This document shows positions 1-8,732 of a DNA stretch of 33,195 bases, one piece after another. Every line of letters starts with the position of its first letter. The first letter of the stretch is position 1. The notes beneath the pieces were generated by a model, which saw nothing but the letters and a program-made list of their open reading frames with translations, searched no databases and was not told the DNA's origin. This DNA is from Roseomonas genomospecies 6 (GTDB lineage: Bacteria > Pseudomonadota > Alphaproteobacteria > Azospirillales > Azospirillaceae). Position numbers and translations under genes: made by a program. Location: the NCBI RefSeq assembly GCF_008365375.1, contig NZ_QOKW01000045.1:1-33195 (forward strand). Direction: 5' to 3'.

Positions 1-123
1 TGATCCATGGCTGTCCCTCCATGATGCTTGGGGCCGATCCGCTCGGACCCCGTGTCTCACACCATCACTGTGGGGACAGCCGCCCGCCCAAGCCAGAGCT
101 TGGAGCAAGGCCCATTACGGCAT

Positions 124-795
124 CTAGGCGGCGGCCCGGAACAGAGCGGCGCTGAAGGCCGCCTGGACGGGCATGTCATTGGCGGGGATGGCGGAGACTT
201 GTCCCTTGCGGACCATGGCCTTGATCTCGTAGCCGACGATGGTCCGGCGCGCCGTGTGGAAGCTCTGGGAGCCGAGCCCTGGCCGGACCAGCCGTTTGAC
301 CCGCCGGTGATCCTGCTCGACGATGTTGTTCAGGAACTTGGCCTGCCGCAACCTGGAGAAGCGCCACAGTTCGCCATCCGCCTTCATCGCCTTGGTCACG
401 CTCGGATAGGCGGCATTCTTGTCCACGGTGAGGGTGCGCGGGTTGACCGTATGCCGCTGCCTCAGGGCCTTGCGGAAGAGGCGTCGGGCAGCGGCCGCAT
501 CGCGCTTGGCGCTGAGCAGAAAGTCGATCGTCTGCCCTTGCGCATTGACGGCGCGGTACAGGTACATCCAGCGTCCTTTCACCTTTACATACGTCTCGTC
601 GACCCGCCAGGAGCCGGTCGTCATGCGCAGGTCCGGGCGCAGACGCCGGTCCAGTTCCGGGGCGAAGGCCTGGATCCAGCGGTAGAGCGTCGTGTGGTCG
701 ACCGAAACGCCACGGTCCGCCAGCATGCGTTCCAGGTCGCGGTAGCTGATCGGGAACTGCAGATACCAGCGCACCGCCCACAGGATCACCTCCAC
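124..795 (-). CDS. IS6-family transposase
   Basis: This encodes a DDE transposase of the IS6/IS26 family, which moves its element by replicative cointegrate formation. The N-terminal half carries the family signature around residues 5-45 (ILWAVRWYLQFPISYRDLE, then HTTLYRWIQ), a helix-turn-helix. The DDE core follows: the first D in WRVDETYVKVKG, the second in LTVDKNAAYP, and E in NIVEQDHRRVKR. At 223 residues it is slightly short for the family. The GTG start used here is the only usual start codon in frame after an upstream stop. The reading frame stays open upstream and still looks family-like (RGRQFT just before the GTG), so the true N-terminus may be a few residues longer or the original start codon may be lost. 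A candidate left terminal repeat lies at 901-914. No matching right repeat is visible in bases 1-123, so the element may be truncated there. Confidence 0.9.
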   Translation of the reverse strand: MEVILWAVRWYLQFPISYRDLERMLADRGVSVDHTTLYRWIQAFAPELDRRLRPDLRMTTGSWRVDETYVKVKGRWMYLYRAVNAQGQTIDFLLSAKRDAAAARRLFRKALRQRHTVNPRTLTVDKNAAYPSVTKAMKADGELWRFSRLRQAKFLNNIVEQDHRRVKRLVRPGLGSQSFHTARRTIVGYEIKAMVRKGQVSAIPANDMPVQAAFSAALFRAAA

Positions 796-900
796 CGTAA
801 ACTGCCGACCCCTGGACGAGCTCTTCCCGCTGCGTATTACCCAGCCACCCCACCTGCCAAAACGGCCCCGATCCTACATGATCCCGGATACGACCCCAAA

Positions 901-914
901 CTTGCAACGGAACC
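901..914 (-). repeat. Candidate left terminal inverted repeat of the IS6-family element
   Basis: Read on the minus strand this is GGTTCCGTTGCAAG, which resembles the 14-bp ends of IS6-family elements (GGxxCxGTTGCAAx). It lies about 105 bp upstream of the transposase start, a normal place for the left end. The partner repeat at the other end was not found. Confidence 0.55.
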
Positions 915-989
915 GTTTCGGGTGATGATCCTGCTCCGGCGCGCCTTGGGCGATCTGTTCGAGGGAACATACCGGCGCCTGTGACGCCA

Positions 990-1029
990 GGAAGACGAAG
1001 ACCTCGGAGGCTCGTCTTCTTCGTCTTCC
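990..1029. repeat. 12-bp perfect inverted repeat downstream of the HU gene
   Basis: GGAAGACGAAGA at 990-1001 pairs perfectly with TCTTCGTCTTCC at 1018-1029 around a 16-nt loop. It lies about 60 bp after the stop of the HU-like gene and could stop its transcription. It has no T-run on either side, so it is not a textbook intrinsic terminator. It may instead be an old mobile-element end. Confidence 0.4.
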
Positions 1030-1086
1030 GGGAACCGAGGGGCAGCATGCCGCAGCCCCCCGGTCACCAGATTGAACGCCGAGCGG

Positions 1087-1434
1087 TCAGGCGGCGTTGC
1101 CGGTGATGGCGTCCTTCAGCGCCTTCCCGACGGAGACCTTCGGCGCCTTGGAGGCGGCGACCGTGATCTCGGCGCCGGTCTGCGGATCGCGGCCGATGCA
1201 CTTGCCGCGCTCGGCGACCTCGAACTGTCCGAAGCCGGGCAGCTTGATCGTCTCGCCCTTGACCAGCGCGTTCTGCAGGCCATCCAGCGCCTTGCCGGCG
1301 TCGGCCCCACCCAGCTTGGCGGCGATGAGTTCGGCTTGGATCAGGTCCTTTCCCCCGGTCGCAGCGGCCCGCAAGCCTCCACGCCGGGGTACGACAGCTT
1401 TGCCCCACCCCGGCGGTGATGTTCCGGCAAGCAC
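1087..1434 (-). CDS. HU/IHF-family DNA-binding protein, N-terminus uncertain
   Basis: The last 86 or so residues match the HU family of small dimeric, DNA-bending nucleoid proteins. They contain the N-terminal helices (LIQAELIAAKLG, AGKALDGLQNALVKGE), the turn LPGFGQFEV, and the DNA-binding arm with GRDPQTGAEI, where most HU proteins have RNPQTG. The C-terminal helix GKALKDAI follows. HU proteins are usually about 90 residues, and the GTG start at 1434 adds roughly 28 residues rich in G, P and R that do not look like HU. No ATG lies near the expected start. Either an internal TTG is used, or a frameshift has separated the core from its original start. Its place in a plasmid-like region suggests an accessory HU. 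The family call is firm; the start is not. Confidence 0.75.
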   Translation of the reverse strand: MLAGTSPPGWGKAVVPRRGGLRAAATGGKDLIQAELIAAKLGGADAGKALDGLQNALVKGETIKLPGFGQFEVAERGKCIGRDPQTGAEITVAASKAPKVSVGKALKDAITGNAA

Positions 1435-1472
1435 CGACGATCACGTCTTTGGCGACACGTCCACGCGCCGGC

Positions 1473-2822
1473 TCACATCCGGCACAGGGCCAGCACCGCC
1501 TCGACGTCCTCCGGTTCAATGCAGCGCGTCATCGTGCACTGCCGCACCAGATGCACCGCCACGATGTCGGACCATTCCACCGCCCCCGGCAGGAAGCCGA
1601 CTTCCTCCTGATCGCCCATCGCCGAGATGCCGCCACACTGCTCACTGTACAGCCACCCACCGGTCAACGGCCTCGTCTCCAGGACCGCCGAGGTCACCGG
1701 CAGGCGCTTGGTATGCGCTTTGGCCGCCACCTCCATGCGAAAGCGCAGCCTCCCGTGCGTTGCATACAGCTTGGCTTCCCGATGATCCAACCGATACACC
1801 TCCCGGAACAGGCGATCCCCATCCCCGTCCCGCAGCATGAATTCATCGAACGCCGATTCATCGACCGGCGGCAAACCGTTCAGCTGCCGCCGCAGATTGA
1901 GACGCTTCGCGTTGGCGGACTTCACTGCAGCAAGCTGCCGTTCGAGCGGCTCCCTGGCGGCGCAGATGTCCGCAAGCGTTGCATGATGGGGGTGCTGGTC
2001 CAGCGCCGTGCTCAGCTGGCGCGCGATCTCTTCCCCCTGCCAGATCAGCCTTGACGTGATCGTGGTGCCGAAAAACACCTCCCGGCGCTTTTCGAACGGG
2101 TTGAAAAGGTTCTGCCGCCCGACGACCCGTCCGGAGCGGACAATGTCCGCCAGTTCGGGCAGGGAAACGCTGCGGTACAGAATGGTCGGCGTGCTCAGCA
2201 GAACGGGCCGGTGGCGCTCATGCCCCGGATGGGGCGGGGCGCCATCCGCGCCGGTGCCGCTCACCATGACGGTAGCGGCGGTCTTCGGCGCCGCGCGGAC
2301 AGTCTGCACGACACCGCGGGCCAGCCGCCGCGCCAAGCGGGTGGGCGGCAAGCAGACGGGCCGCATCGGCGCGGTCCCACCGCGCCGGCGCGCCTGCTGC
2401 TTGACGTCGCGCAAGGTGAGCAGGGCATCGGCGAGTGCCCGGCCTTCCCGTTCGGCGACGCGCTTCGCCAGACCGAGCGCCGGGCCCGCCTCGCGAATGG
2501 CCAGGACGAGGGCACGCCGCCCCAAAACCCCGAACCGCCGTGCCAGCCCGGCCACGCACTGAAGAAAGGCGGGATACCGCAGGGCCGCCGTCTCCACCAC
2601 GTCGAGAGCGGCGATGGCATGGGCCATGAGGTCGCCGTTGCCATCGGGCTGGTGGACAAGGAAGTGCGCGGTGAGCCGGGACACCGGCCGGCCGCTCAGG
2701 CTCACCGTCAGCGGCACGTGCGTCGGCACCGCCGTGGCCGGCGACGAGGCGAGCCCGTCGAGGGTGACGGCACCGGAAAGCGGCGGAGCGTGCCGCTCGA
2801 TCGGCAGGGAGAACGTCGTCAT
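1473..2822 (-). CDS. Uncharacterised two-domain protein with a possible ADP-ribosyltransferase-like C-terminus
   Basis: This 449-residue protein was not matched to any named family. Residues about 46-150 form a helical domain shared with the product of the gene at 3062-4228. The shared pattern includes YPAFLQCVAGLARRFG, LVLAIREAGPA and ALLTLRDVKQQARR. After a basic, alanine-rich linker (150-205) comes a second domain. It opens with ILYRSVSLPELADIVRSGRV (214-233), continues with FFGTTIT (250-256) and ends with EEVGFLPGAVEWSDIVAVH (406-424). The order LYR..S, then (F)xTT, then ExxV is typical of ADP-ribosyltransferase (ART)-fold domains, so catalysis on a protein or nucleic acid is a reasonable guess. 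About 130 residues between the last two motifs are predicted helical and may be an insertion. An AAGG sequence lies 8 nt before the ATG. No signal peptide or membrane segment is apparent. Confidence 0.6.
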   Translation of the reverse strand: MTTFSLPIERHAPPLSGAVTLDGLASSPATAVPTHVPLTVSLSGRPVSRLTAHFLVHQPDGNGDLMAHAIAALDVVETAALRYPAFLQCVAGLARRFGVLGRRALVLAIREAGPALGLAKRVAEREGRALADALLTLRDVKQQARRRGGTAPMRPVCLPPTRLARRLARGVVQTVRAAPKTAATVMVSGTGADGAPPHPGHERHRPVLLSTPTILYRSVSLPELADIVRSGRVVGRQNLFNPFEKRREVFFGTTITSRLIWQGEEIARQLSTALDQHPHHATLADICAAREPLERQLAAVKSANAKRLNLRRQLNGLPPVDESAFDEFMLRDGDGDRLFREVYRLDHREAKLYATHGRLRFRMEVAAKAHTKRLPVTSAVLETRPLTGGWLYSEQCGGISAMGDQEEVGFLPGAVEWSDIVAVHLVRQCTMTRCIEPEDVEAVLALCRM

Positions 2823-3061
2823 GTTTGGACCCTTGCTGTTCCGCCCCCTATGGGCCCAGGCGGATATTGCTCACCCTTCAGGCCGATCAACGCCTCCCGT
2901 CCTGGCAATCGGCCTCATCTCATGGGGGCTTCGTATCATGCCCATGGGCTGTGCTGTCGCCCCGCCGGCATCGGCCGTCATGCCTCCAGGCAGGCCCCAT
3001 GCCGGCAGGGTCCCAGTGCCTGGCCCTGCAATCCGGAGACGGCAGGGCCAGGCACAGTGGT

Positions 3062-4228
3062 TCACCGCGACCGGCACCGCTGCACGACGTGCATCACCAC
3101 CGCCCAAGCTTCGTCCTGCGGTCGCTGACGGCAACCCTCCAGCACACGCGCCAGCGTCGTGACATTGGCGTCCGGATCGATCCCCACCCCGTAGCACCAG
3201 CTCCTGGTTCCGTAGGCGCAATTGCCAACCGCTGCGCTGTCGTCCAGGGTGACCGGTTCATCGCCAAAGCGGCGGGCAAAGGTGGCGAGACGCTGCAGAC
3301 GACGTTCGGCGCGGTTCTCCGGCGAGAGGGCCCGCCGCTCTGCAAGGCTCATCTTGCGCCTCAGCCCGGCGATGGCCCGGGCGACGTCCGACCCATGGTA
3401 AGCGATTTCACCCTGCCGGGCGATGGCGCCGCGCTCGACCCGCACATCCAGCCCACGCGTCTGCGCAGCCCACACCGCCGCATAGACCTCGATGCCGGCC
3501 ACCGGCGAGCACAGCGGCTGGGCATCGAGCGTCAGGAGGCCATCCACAACCGCCAGTCCCCAGCGGTCCACCCGCGACAGCCAACGCCGGGGAACCGTGA
3601 CGATCCAGGACGAGCAGTTGGCAGCAAAGGTCTTATAGCGGCCACCGTACGGATACACCCGGCCGAGGCGGACGGTGAAACCAACCGCCGCCGGGTCGTC
3701 GGTCAGCCGAACCGTGCAGGACGTGCCGTGCGTGGCCCGACGGAACACCGCCCGCGCCACCGCCTCCACACGCCGGATCCGCTGGAGGTGGAGGCGCTCG
3801 ATGGGCGTTCCGGCCGGCAGGGCAGACACCGAACTCCGCACCGACATCAGCCGGGACCGCCGCTTGAGATCCTGCAGCGTGCGCAACGCCGCGACCAGCG
3901 CCATGCCCTGCTGTTCGGCGTCGCCCTTGCCCAGCTCCTGCGCCGGGCCGGCGTCACGGATAGCCTTGACCAGGATGCCGCGGTGCGCGTTGCCGACCTG
4001 GCGCAGCAGCTTGGCGACGCAGTTCAGGAAGCGGGGGTGGGTCGTGGCCGCGTTCGCCACCCGATCAAGCGAGGTGAAGGCCTGGATCAGCTCCTGTTCG
4101 GAAAGGGTGGCCAGCAAGCGGGGGCTGAGATACGCCACCGGCGTGCCGCACAAGCGGGAAGCGATCGGGGCGCCGACGGACGACTTCACCTGAAGCGCTG
4201 CGGTGTCAAGAGAAGCAAGGCTGGACAT
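3062..4228 (-). CDS. Uncharacterised two-domain protein, paralogue of the 1473-2822 product in its N-terminal part
   Basis: The ATG at 4228 follows GAGG with a 6-nt gap, so it is preferred over an upstream start at 4321; the product is 388 residues. Residues about 28-128 repeat the domain of the neighbouring protein: HPRFLNCVAKLLRQVG, ILVKAIRDAGPA and ALRTLQDLKRRSR align one-to-one. The rest is different. Residues 195-275 contain YKTFAANCSSWIVTVPRRW and GLAVVDGLLTLDA, likely a beta-rich fold. The end has D(330)SAAVGNC(337)AYGT(341), a D-S-x3-GNC-x2-GT pattern that I recall from uncharacterised plasmid and phage proteins. Function is unknown. The two genes lie in tandem on the minus strand with a 239-bp gap, and this one is upstream. 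Confidence 0.55.
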   Translation of the reverse strand: MSSLASLDTAALQVKSSVGAPIASRLCGTPVAYLSPRLLATLSEQELIQAFTSLDRVANAATTHPRFLNCVAKLLRQVGNAHRGILVKAIRDAGPAQELGKGDAEQQGMALVAALRTLQDLKRRSRLMSVRSSVSALPAGTPIERLHLQRIRRVEAVARAVFRRATHGTSCTVRLTDDPAAVGFTVRLGRVYPYGGRYKTFAANCSSWIVTVPRRWLSRVDRWGLAVVDGLLTLDAQPLCSPVAGIEVYAAVWAAQTRGLDVRVERGAIARQGEIAYHGSDVARAIAGLRRKMSLAERRALSPENRAERRLQRLATFARRFGDEPVTLDDSAAVGNCAYGTRSWCYGVGIDPDANVTTLARVLEGCRQRPQDEAWAVVMHVVQRCRSR

Positions 4229-5270
4229 GGCGATCCTCGTGGAGCCATGCGTCGTACCCTCGCGGAGCGCGGGGCCGAGGCCATGGCGCCGGCGGATATT
4301 GTCCGCGGATGCTGCGGACAAACCCCTGCCTCACCCGTGCAAGCCGGACGCGTAAAAAGGCCTCGTCCGTTGCAACCGCTCTAGCGGGTCTCGGCATGAC
4401 AAGCCGGCAGCATGCCCGGCCTGTGTGGCCGAGGCCGGCGGTCAGGACCACCGGACCCGCCGAGGACGAGGCGGGCCGTGGCCATGCGACCGCGGAGACG
4501 TCTGACCGACATCCTCGTCCGGCACATCGCCACCGCACCGTCGGGAGCGCTGCCGTCAAGGCGCCCGAGCTGTCCGAATCAGCCGCGACGGAATGCCGCA
4601 TCGAGGGGGAGGGAACTTGGCGTCTCCGTCCATCCGCTGTCCGTCCCGGACCATGGGCTTGGCCAGCGGGGCGCCCCGCCGCCGGGGTGCGAGGGACACC
4701 AGCACGGACAGCCGATGCGGTCAGCTCGGAGGCGATCTTCCCGTGCTGACAATGTTGCCTCACCGGCTTCCCCTGGAGCCGGACAAGACCTGACCAGCCA
4801 GCCCGTGACCGCTTGCTTGTCGGCCGCCCCCATGGCTCGATCTCGGCCACGCTCCCCACGCCAGCGGACAGACCGGACCGCACCCCCGGGCGGGGGTGGG
4901 AACTTCGTTCCCGTGTTCATTTTTTCTTGTTCCAGGATTCCCGGACGCCGCAAACCCGCAGCCGGCTTGGGCGGCGGCGGGGTATCGGGGTGAAAAGTAC
5001 GGGGATGCGGTGAGGCGTGAACGGGGAAACGAGCGCCGGCGGGGTGGTTTGTACGGGGGTACTGGGTGTTATGGACGGGGAAAACGCGAGGACGCGCCGA
5101 TGGCGCCCTCCACTGCATGATGTCCTGCCCACGTGGTTGGAATCGCTCAGGTTTCGGGCTGCACATGCTTTGCATACGCAGGCGCCTTCGCAGCGCCCTG
5201 CCCCCTATGGACAAGGAGTGAGCCCGGACGGCGATCGCCGTCCGGCGGCTTCCGGTGGCCTGCGATGCCC
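4229..5270. other. Gene-poor kilobase with iteron-like repeats and a hairpin plus T-run
   Basis: No reading frame here has convincing protein-like composition; the open frames are GC-bias shadows. Visible structure includes a possible minus-strand promoter near 4300-4325 for the gene at 3062-4228. A hairpin GGGAAC-ttc-GTTCCC at 4889-4903 is followed by a T-rich run (about 4910-4925). Two imperfect 54-bp direct repeats occupy 4986-5093. The mix of repeats and a local AT-rich patch is compatible with a replication or transfer control region, but this is not proven. Confidence 0.4.
4986..5093 (+). repeat. Two imperfect 54-bp direct repeats
   Basis: The units start at 4986 and 5040. Both open with CGGGGTG, share GTACGGGG about 11 nt in, and share ACGGGGAAA about 35 nt in, with divergent bases between. 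The constant 54-bp offset without indels argues that this is a real duplication. Iteron-like spacing (about five helical turns) is a possibility. Confidence 0.45.
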
Positions 5271-5633
5271 TTACCGCCGCCTCTGCGCCGAAGCCTTGGG
5301 CTGAAGCGCCAAACGCAGGAGTGGCCTGTCGAACCCAGGCATCAGCGCCAGCCCCTGCTCCACGGCAACGTCCAGATCTGGGACAGCCGTGAAAATATCC
5401 GTGCAGCCGATGCCGACCGTATAGCCAAGCGCCCCTGCCGCCAGGACCTGGTCTTCGATCCGCTGGCGCGCGGCGGGCGAGCGGTCGCCATGCGACCACG
5501 CCCACACCGCATCGCGCAACTGACGGCCCAAGCGGTTGGTCAGGAAAGCGGCGTCCGGCTGCAACACCGCGATCACCGCATCCGCTTCGATGCGGGTGAT
5601 CAGTTCGTCCGCGCTGTAAACGACCGTCATCAT
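5271..5633 (-). CDS. Small uncharacterised protein
   Basis: The likely start is the first of two consecutive ATGs at 5633, giving 120 residues beginning MMTVVYSADELI. The frame extends upstream, but that part has the G/R/P-rich composition of a GC shadow. The protein looks soluble and mixed alpha/beta, with QPDAAFLTNRLGRQLRDAVWAW near the middle and a conserved-looking GYTVGIGCTDIFTAVPDLD before a basic tail. I recognise no family. It is encoded in the same direction as the relaxase gene and 291 bp after its stop, so it may belong to the mobilisation unit. Confidence 0.5.
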   Translation of the reverse strand: MMTVVYSADELITRIEADAVIAVLQPDAAFLTNRLGRQLRDAVWAWSHGDRSPAARQRIEDQVLAAGALGYTVGIGCTDIFTAVPDLDVAVEQGLALMPGFDRPLLRLALQPKASAQRRR

Positions 5634-5924
5634 GGTTTTTGCCTGTCCGATTGTCGCGTCGACCGCCCGGTGCGGCGGCCCACAGGGCCAGCCGCCGCGC
5701 CGGGCGGTCGTGCCGCCCGCCGGCCATCGGCCGGTTGACGGCGACGCGCGGTTACGATGGCGCCCGGGCCGGGAGGAGAGGACACATAGCGGGCGCTTCG
5801 GACAGAGGTTCCAGACGCCTGAAGAACCTTCGGACGCCTGGGGCAGACCGGCGCCCGTCCCGTTCAGGGGAGGGGTGCCATCATGGTCCGCGGCGGCGCG
5901 GCCCTCCTCCCACACGCGAGACGA

Positions 5925-8732
5925 TCACCGCTCCCTGTCCTCCCGCACGCGCGGTGGACGCTCACGGACTGGCGGTGGAGAGGGGGGAGACGGCGAAGGG
6001 GCGATCGCGTCGAGCGGTCGGTCCGCCACAGGCACCGGTGTTTTCGGCCCGGGTGCCGGCGCCGCAGGTGCCCACTCACGCCGGCGCCGCTCGATCGCGC
6101 CATCGATGACCGCGCTCGCCCGCTCATACTCCAGGCGCAGGCGCGGATCGTCGGTCAGCCGCACGCCATCGTCAGTGGCGCGGGCACAGGCCGCGAGTTG
6201 CCGATCGTCCAGTGTGGCCAGTTTGGCTTCCAGCGCCGCGATGGCGACGGCGGAGCGGCCGGCCAGCCGGAGGCCACCATCGACGACGCCAATCGGACTT
6301 TCGGCCCCCGTCAGGATGCGCGAGATCGCCGACCAGCCGGGCTCGTCCGTGCTGTCGGCCAGTGCGGTCATGCGGTCCACCGCTTGCAAGCGGCGGGCTG
6401 TCGCCCGCCTGCCGGCAGCGTTCTCAACGGCGACTGGCGCAGGGTGGGAGAGAGTGTCACCAAGCTCCGCCGCAGGCGCGCTCCGGGGGTGACCGGCGGA
6501 TTGCACAGGCCCTGCCGCGACGGGAGGCCGGTCCGGCTGGACCATCGCCACCAGTCCTCGCCACGCCGTCTTCGCCCACACGCCCAAGCCGGAGCTGAGG
6601 CCGACCTTCACGAGCAGCTGTTCGGCATGACGGACCAGCATCCAAAAGGCGCGGCGCCACCCCTCCGCCTCGACCCTGGCCTGGTCCCGTTCCCGCCGCA
6701 GCCGCTCGAGTTCCGCCGCCCGGCCGGAGAGCGCCGCCTCCAGGATGGCGATCGCTTGCGGGATCCGCACCGCTGGCGGTCCCTGCAGCTCAAAACCGAG
6801 GATCCGCACCTGGGCGTCCAGCCACCCGACCATGGCATCCCGATCAGGCTCGGTCTTGACGTCGATGCCCGCCAAAACCGGGCGTTCTGCTTTGGCCGAC
6901 GGCCCGCTCTCCGCCATGGCGGCATCCCGGTCGGCCGCGATGCCGTCAGCCCGCTGCCGAACTGCCACCACCGTATCCACCAGCCGATCGTCCGGAATCT
7001 GACCTCCAAGCACAGTCCGCACCCGCTCCAGCACGCCCCGGCTTCTCTCGTGCTGATGTTGCAAGTCCGTATGGCGCTGCCCGGCGGCTATTGCCGCAAG
7101 TTTGGCTTGGTGCAGCGATTCCTCCAGCGTCGCGGTGCGGTGCCGATCATCCTCACGCTCCCGACGAAGGGCGGCAAGGCTCTGCTCGGTCAGCCGACGC
7201 TCCTCGCGCCCCTGCTCCAGCGCCCGCTCCAGCGCCGTTACCCGGCCCGCCTGGAGGCGTTCGCCCTCGGCGGCGGCCAGCCGGGCCTGTCGTTCCCGGA
7301 GCAGGGCGCTGCCCTTTTGGGAATGGGCATAAGCCATGGCGCCTCGGGCGACGGTCAGTACCCGCTCCCCCCAGTCGCCCGAGGACACCATTGGTTTGTT
7401 TTGTTGGTTTGTTTTGGTCGCGATCAGGGTCACCGCGGCGTCGACCGCCTCCAGCGAGGCACGCAGCCGCTGCATCTCGTCGGCACTGTCCGTGTCTGGT
7501 TGCGCCGGCTGGTTCACCGTGATCTCCGCCCCCGTCTGGCCGCGGGCGTCGAGGAAGTCGGCGACGGCACCCTGGAGGCCGCTCCACAGCGCCCGGTCCT
7601 GCCAGCCGACCACCACCCCGTCCGGCGCCTCGATCCGCAGCGTGCGCGCCGGACCGACGGAGAAGCGGACGCCCTTCTGCTCGAGCTGGATGATGCGGGC
7701 CAGGGCGACCGCCAGACGCGCTGCCTGCGTCTCCGGCGTCAGACGACGGCTTTGCGCGAGTTCGCCGACAATAGCGTTCCAGTCGTGAGCCATCACGTGC
7801 TCTCCTCTGGCGGCGGCACGGCCGCCCATCACGGCGTGGTAAGCGGGACCCAGCGGGACCTGGCAGAGCAGCCGGTCGTCGGCAGCGGCCGTTCCGCTCT
7901 CCCGCTGGCGGCGCCACTTGGACTTTTGCGACACCCGCAGCGCCGAACCGGACTCGTGCAGCGCGGCGTTGCAGGCCTCTTCCCATCCCTGGCGCGCCGC
8001 GATGAGAAAGCTCCTTTTCCACAGGGCCCGGTCTTTTTTTCCGAAGCCGTCCCCGTCGAGCGGGCGGGTGGAGGCGAGGATGTGGGCGTGGGGTTGATAA
8101 ACGAGGAGGCGGCCGTCCGGCAGTTCCAAAACGTGCGGGCCGTTGACCGGTGGACGGTTGGGCACCCGCGCAACCGGCAGGATCGGCCATGCCGGATCGA
8201 TGGTGCGTGCCAATTGGTCGGCGGCTTCCGGAATCCGCGGATCGAGCGGCTTGCCGTACAGGTGGATTGCCGTATCGACCACCAGCCCGCGCGCCACTAG
8301 ATGCCGGTCGACGAAACCGTTCAGATGGCGGACTGACAGATCGATCGGAACGGTGCGGCTGAGCGCGGCCTCATAACGCAGAGCCAGGGCAGCGTCGCGC
8401 CGGCGCTCGGCGGCTTCGACCCGCCCCCACAGCGTCGAACGCTGCCGGCACCAGGCCGGCGCATCCGACGGGTGACGGATTTCGCTCGCGTAGACGCCCC
8501 TCTTGCCGGAGTAGTCGAAGACCGTGTCCGGGCCGAGGGATAGGCCTTGCTTCGTCACCATGGCCCGCACCGCCGGATCGATCGCCTCACAGCTGCCCGC
8601 TTGGTAGGCTGCGGCGGCAAGCACGCAGCGGAACCGCTCGCCCGACTGATACGCGGCGGCGCCACCGGCGGTGGTCAATGGCGAGCGGGTCACGAAGGAC
8701 TGCTCGATGCGGAAAAAGCCCAGATCGTCCAC
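5925..8732 (-). CDS. MobQ/MobA-type relaxase with a long C-terminal region
   Basis: The N-terminal 240 residues have the MobA/MobL relaxase layout: a starting strand (GFFRIEQSFVTRS), a Tyr-containing helix (Y28 or Y43 in AAAYQSGERF or AAAYQAGS), then DYSGKRGVYASEIRHP, and the HUH metal motif QPHAHILASTRP (H215, H217) with H157 in DTAIH. Such enzymes nick oriT, stay bound to the 5' end and lead plasmid DNA into a recipient. The frame opens at 8828, but a GTG at 8732 places the first strand at residue 5, as in relatives, and leaves a candidate oriT free upstream; I use it (935 residues). Residues from about 480 to 760 are rich in E, R and A and look coiled-coil. The end is proline-rich. A primase or helicase domain is not obvious. 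No type IV secretion genes lie in this window, so the element is probably mobilisable rather than self-transmissible. Confidence 0.8.
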   Translation of the reverse strand: MDDLGFFRIEQSFVTRSPLTTAGGAAAYQSGERFRCVLAAAAYQAGSCEAIDPAVRAMVTKQGLSLGPDTVFDYSGKRGVYASEIRHPSDAPAWCRQRSTLWGRVEAAERRRDAALALRYEAALSRTVPIDLSVRHLNGFVDRHLVARGLVVDTAIHLYGKPLDPRIPEAADQLARTIDPAWPILPVARVPNRPPVNGPHVLELPDGRLLVYQPHAHILASTRPLDGDGFGKKDRALWKRSFLIAARQGWEEACNAALHESGSALRVSQKSKWRRQRESGTAAADDRLLCQVPLGPAYHAVMGGRAAARGEHVMAHDWNAIVGELAQSRRLTPETQAARLAVALARIIQLEQKGVRFSVGPARTLRIEAPDGVVVGWQDRALWSGLQGAVADFLDARGQTGAEITVNQPAQPDTDSADEMQRLRASLEAVDAAVTLIATKTNQQNKPMVSSGDWGERVLTVARGAMAYAHSQKGSALLRERQARLAAAEGERLQAGRVTALERALEQGREERRLTEQSLAALRREREDDRHRTATLEESLHQAKLAAIAAGQRHTDLQHQHERSRGVLERVRTVLGGQIPDDRLVDTVVAVRQRADGIAADRDAAMAESGPSAKAERPVLAGIDVKTEPDRDAMVGWLDAQVRILGFELQGPPAVRIPQAIAILEAALSGRAAELERLRRERDQARVEAEGWRRAFWMLVRHAEQLLVKVGLSSGLGVWAKTAWRGLVAMVQPDRPPVAAGPVQSAGHPRSAPAAELGDTLSHPAPVAVENAAGRRATARRLQAVDRMTALADSTDEPGWSAISRILTGAESPIGVVDGGLRLAGRSAVAIAALEAKLATLDDRQLAACARATDDGVRLTDDPRLRLEYERASAVIDGAIERRRREWAPAAPAPGPKTPVPVADRPLDAIAPSPSPPSPPPVRERPPRVREDRER

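Noticed and set aside
9..81. Inverted pair GGCTGTCCC / GGGACAGCC at the left edge
   Set aside because: Only 9 bp with a 55-bp gap, and not like IS6 ends; it could be chance or the end of another element lying outside the window.
28..984. Long plus-strand open frame of 318 codons
   Set aside because: It lies opposite the IS6 transposase and has shadow composition (many H, G, R, P); the transposase on the minus strand is clearly real.
5883..8300. 805-codon plus-strand open frame over the relaxase
   Set aside because: Composition is typical of an antisense frame in GC-rich DNA, with no motif; the minus-strand frame has the HUH relaxase motifs.
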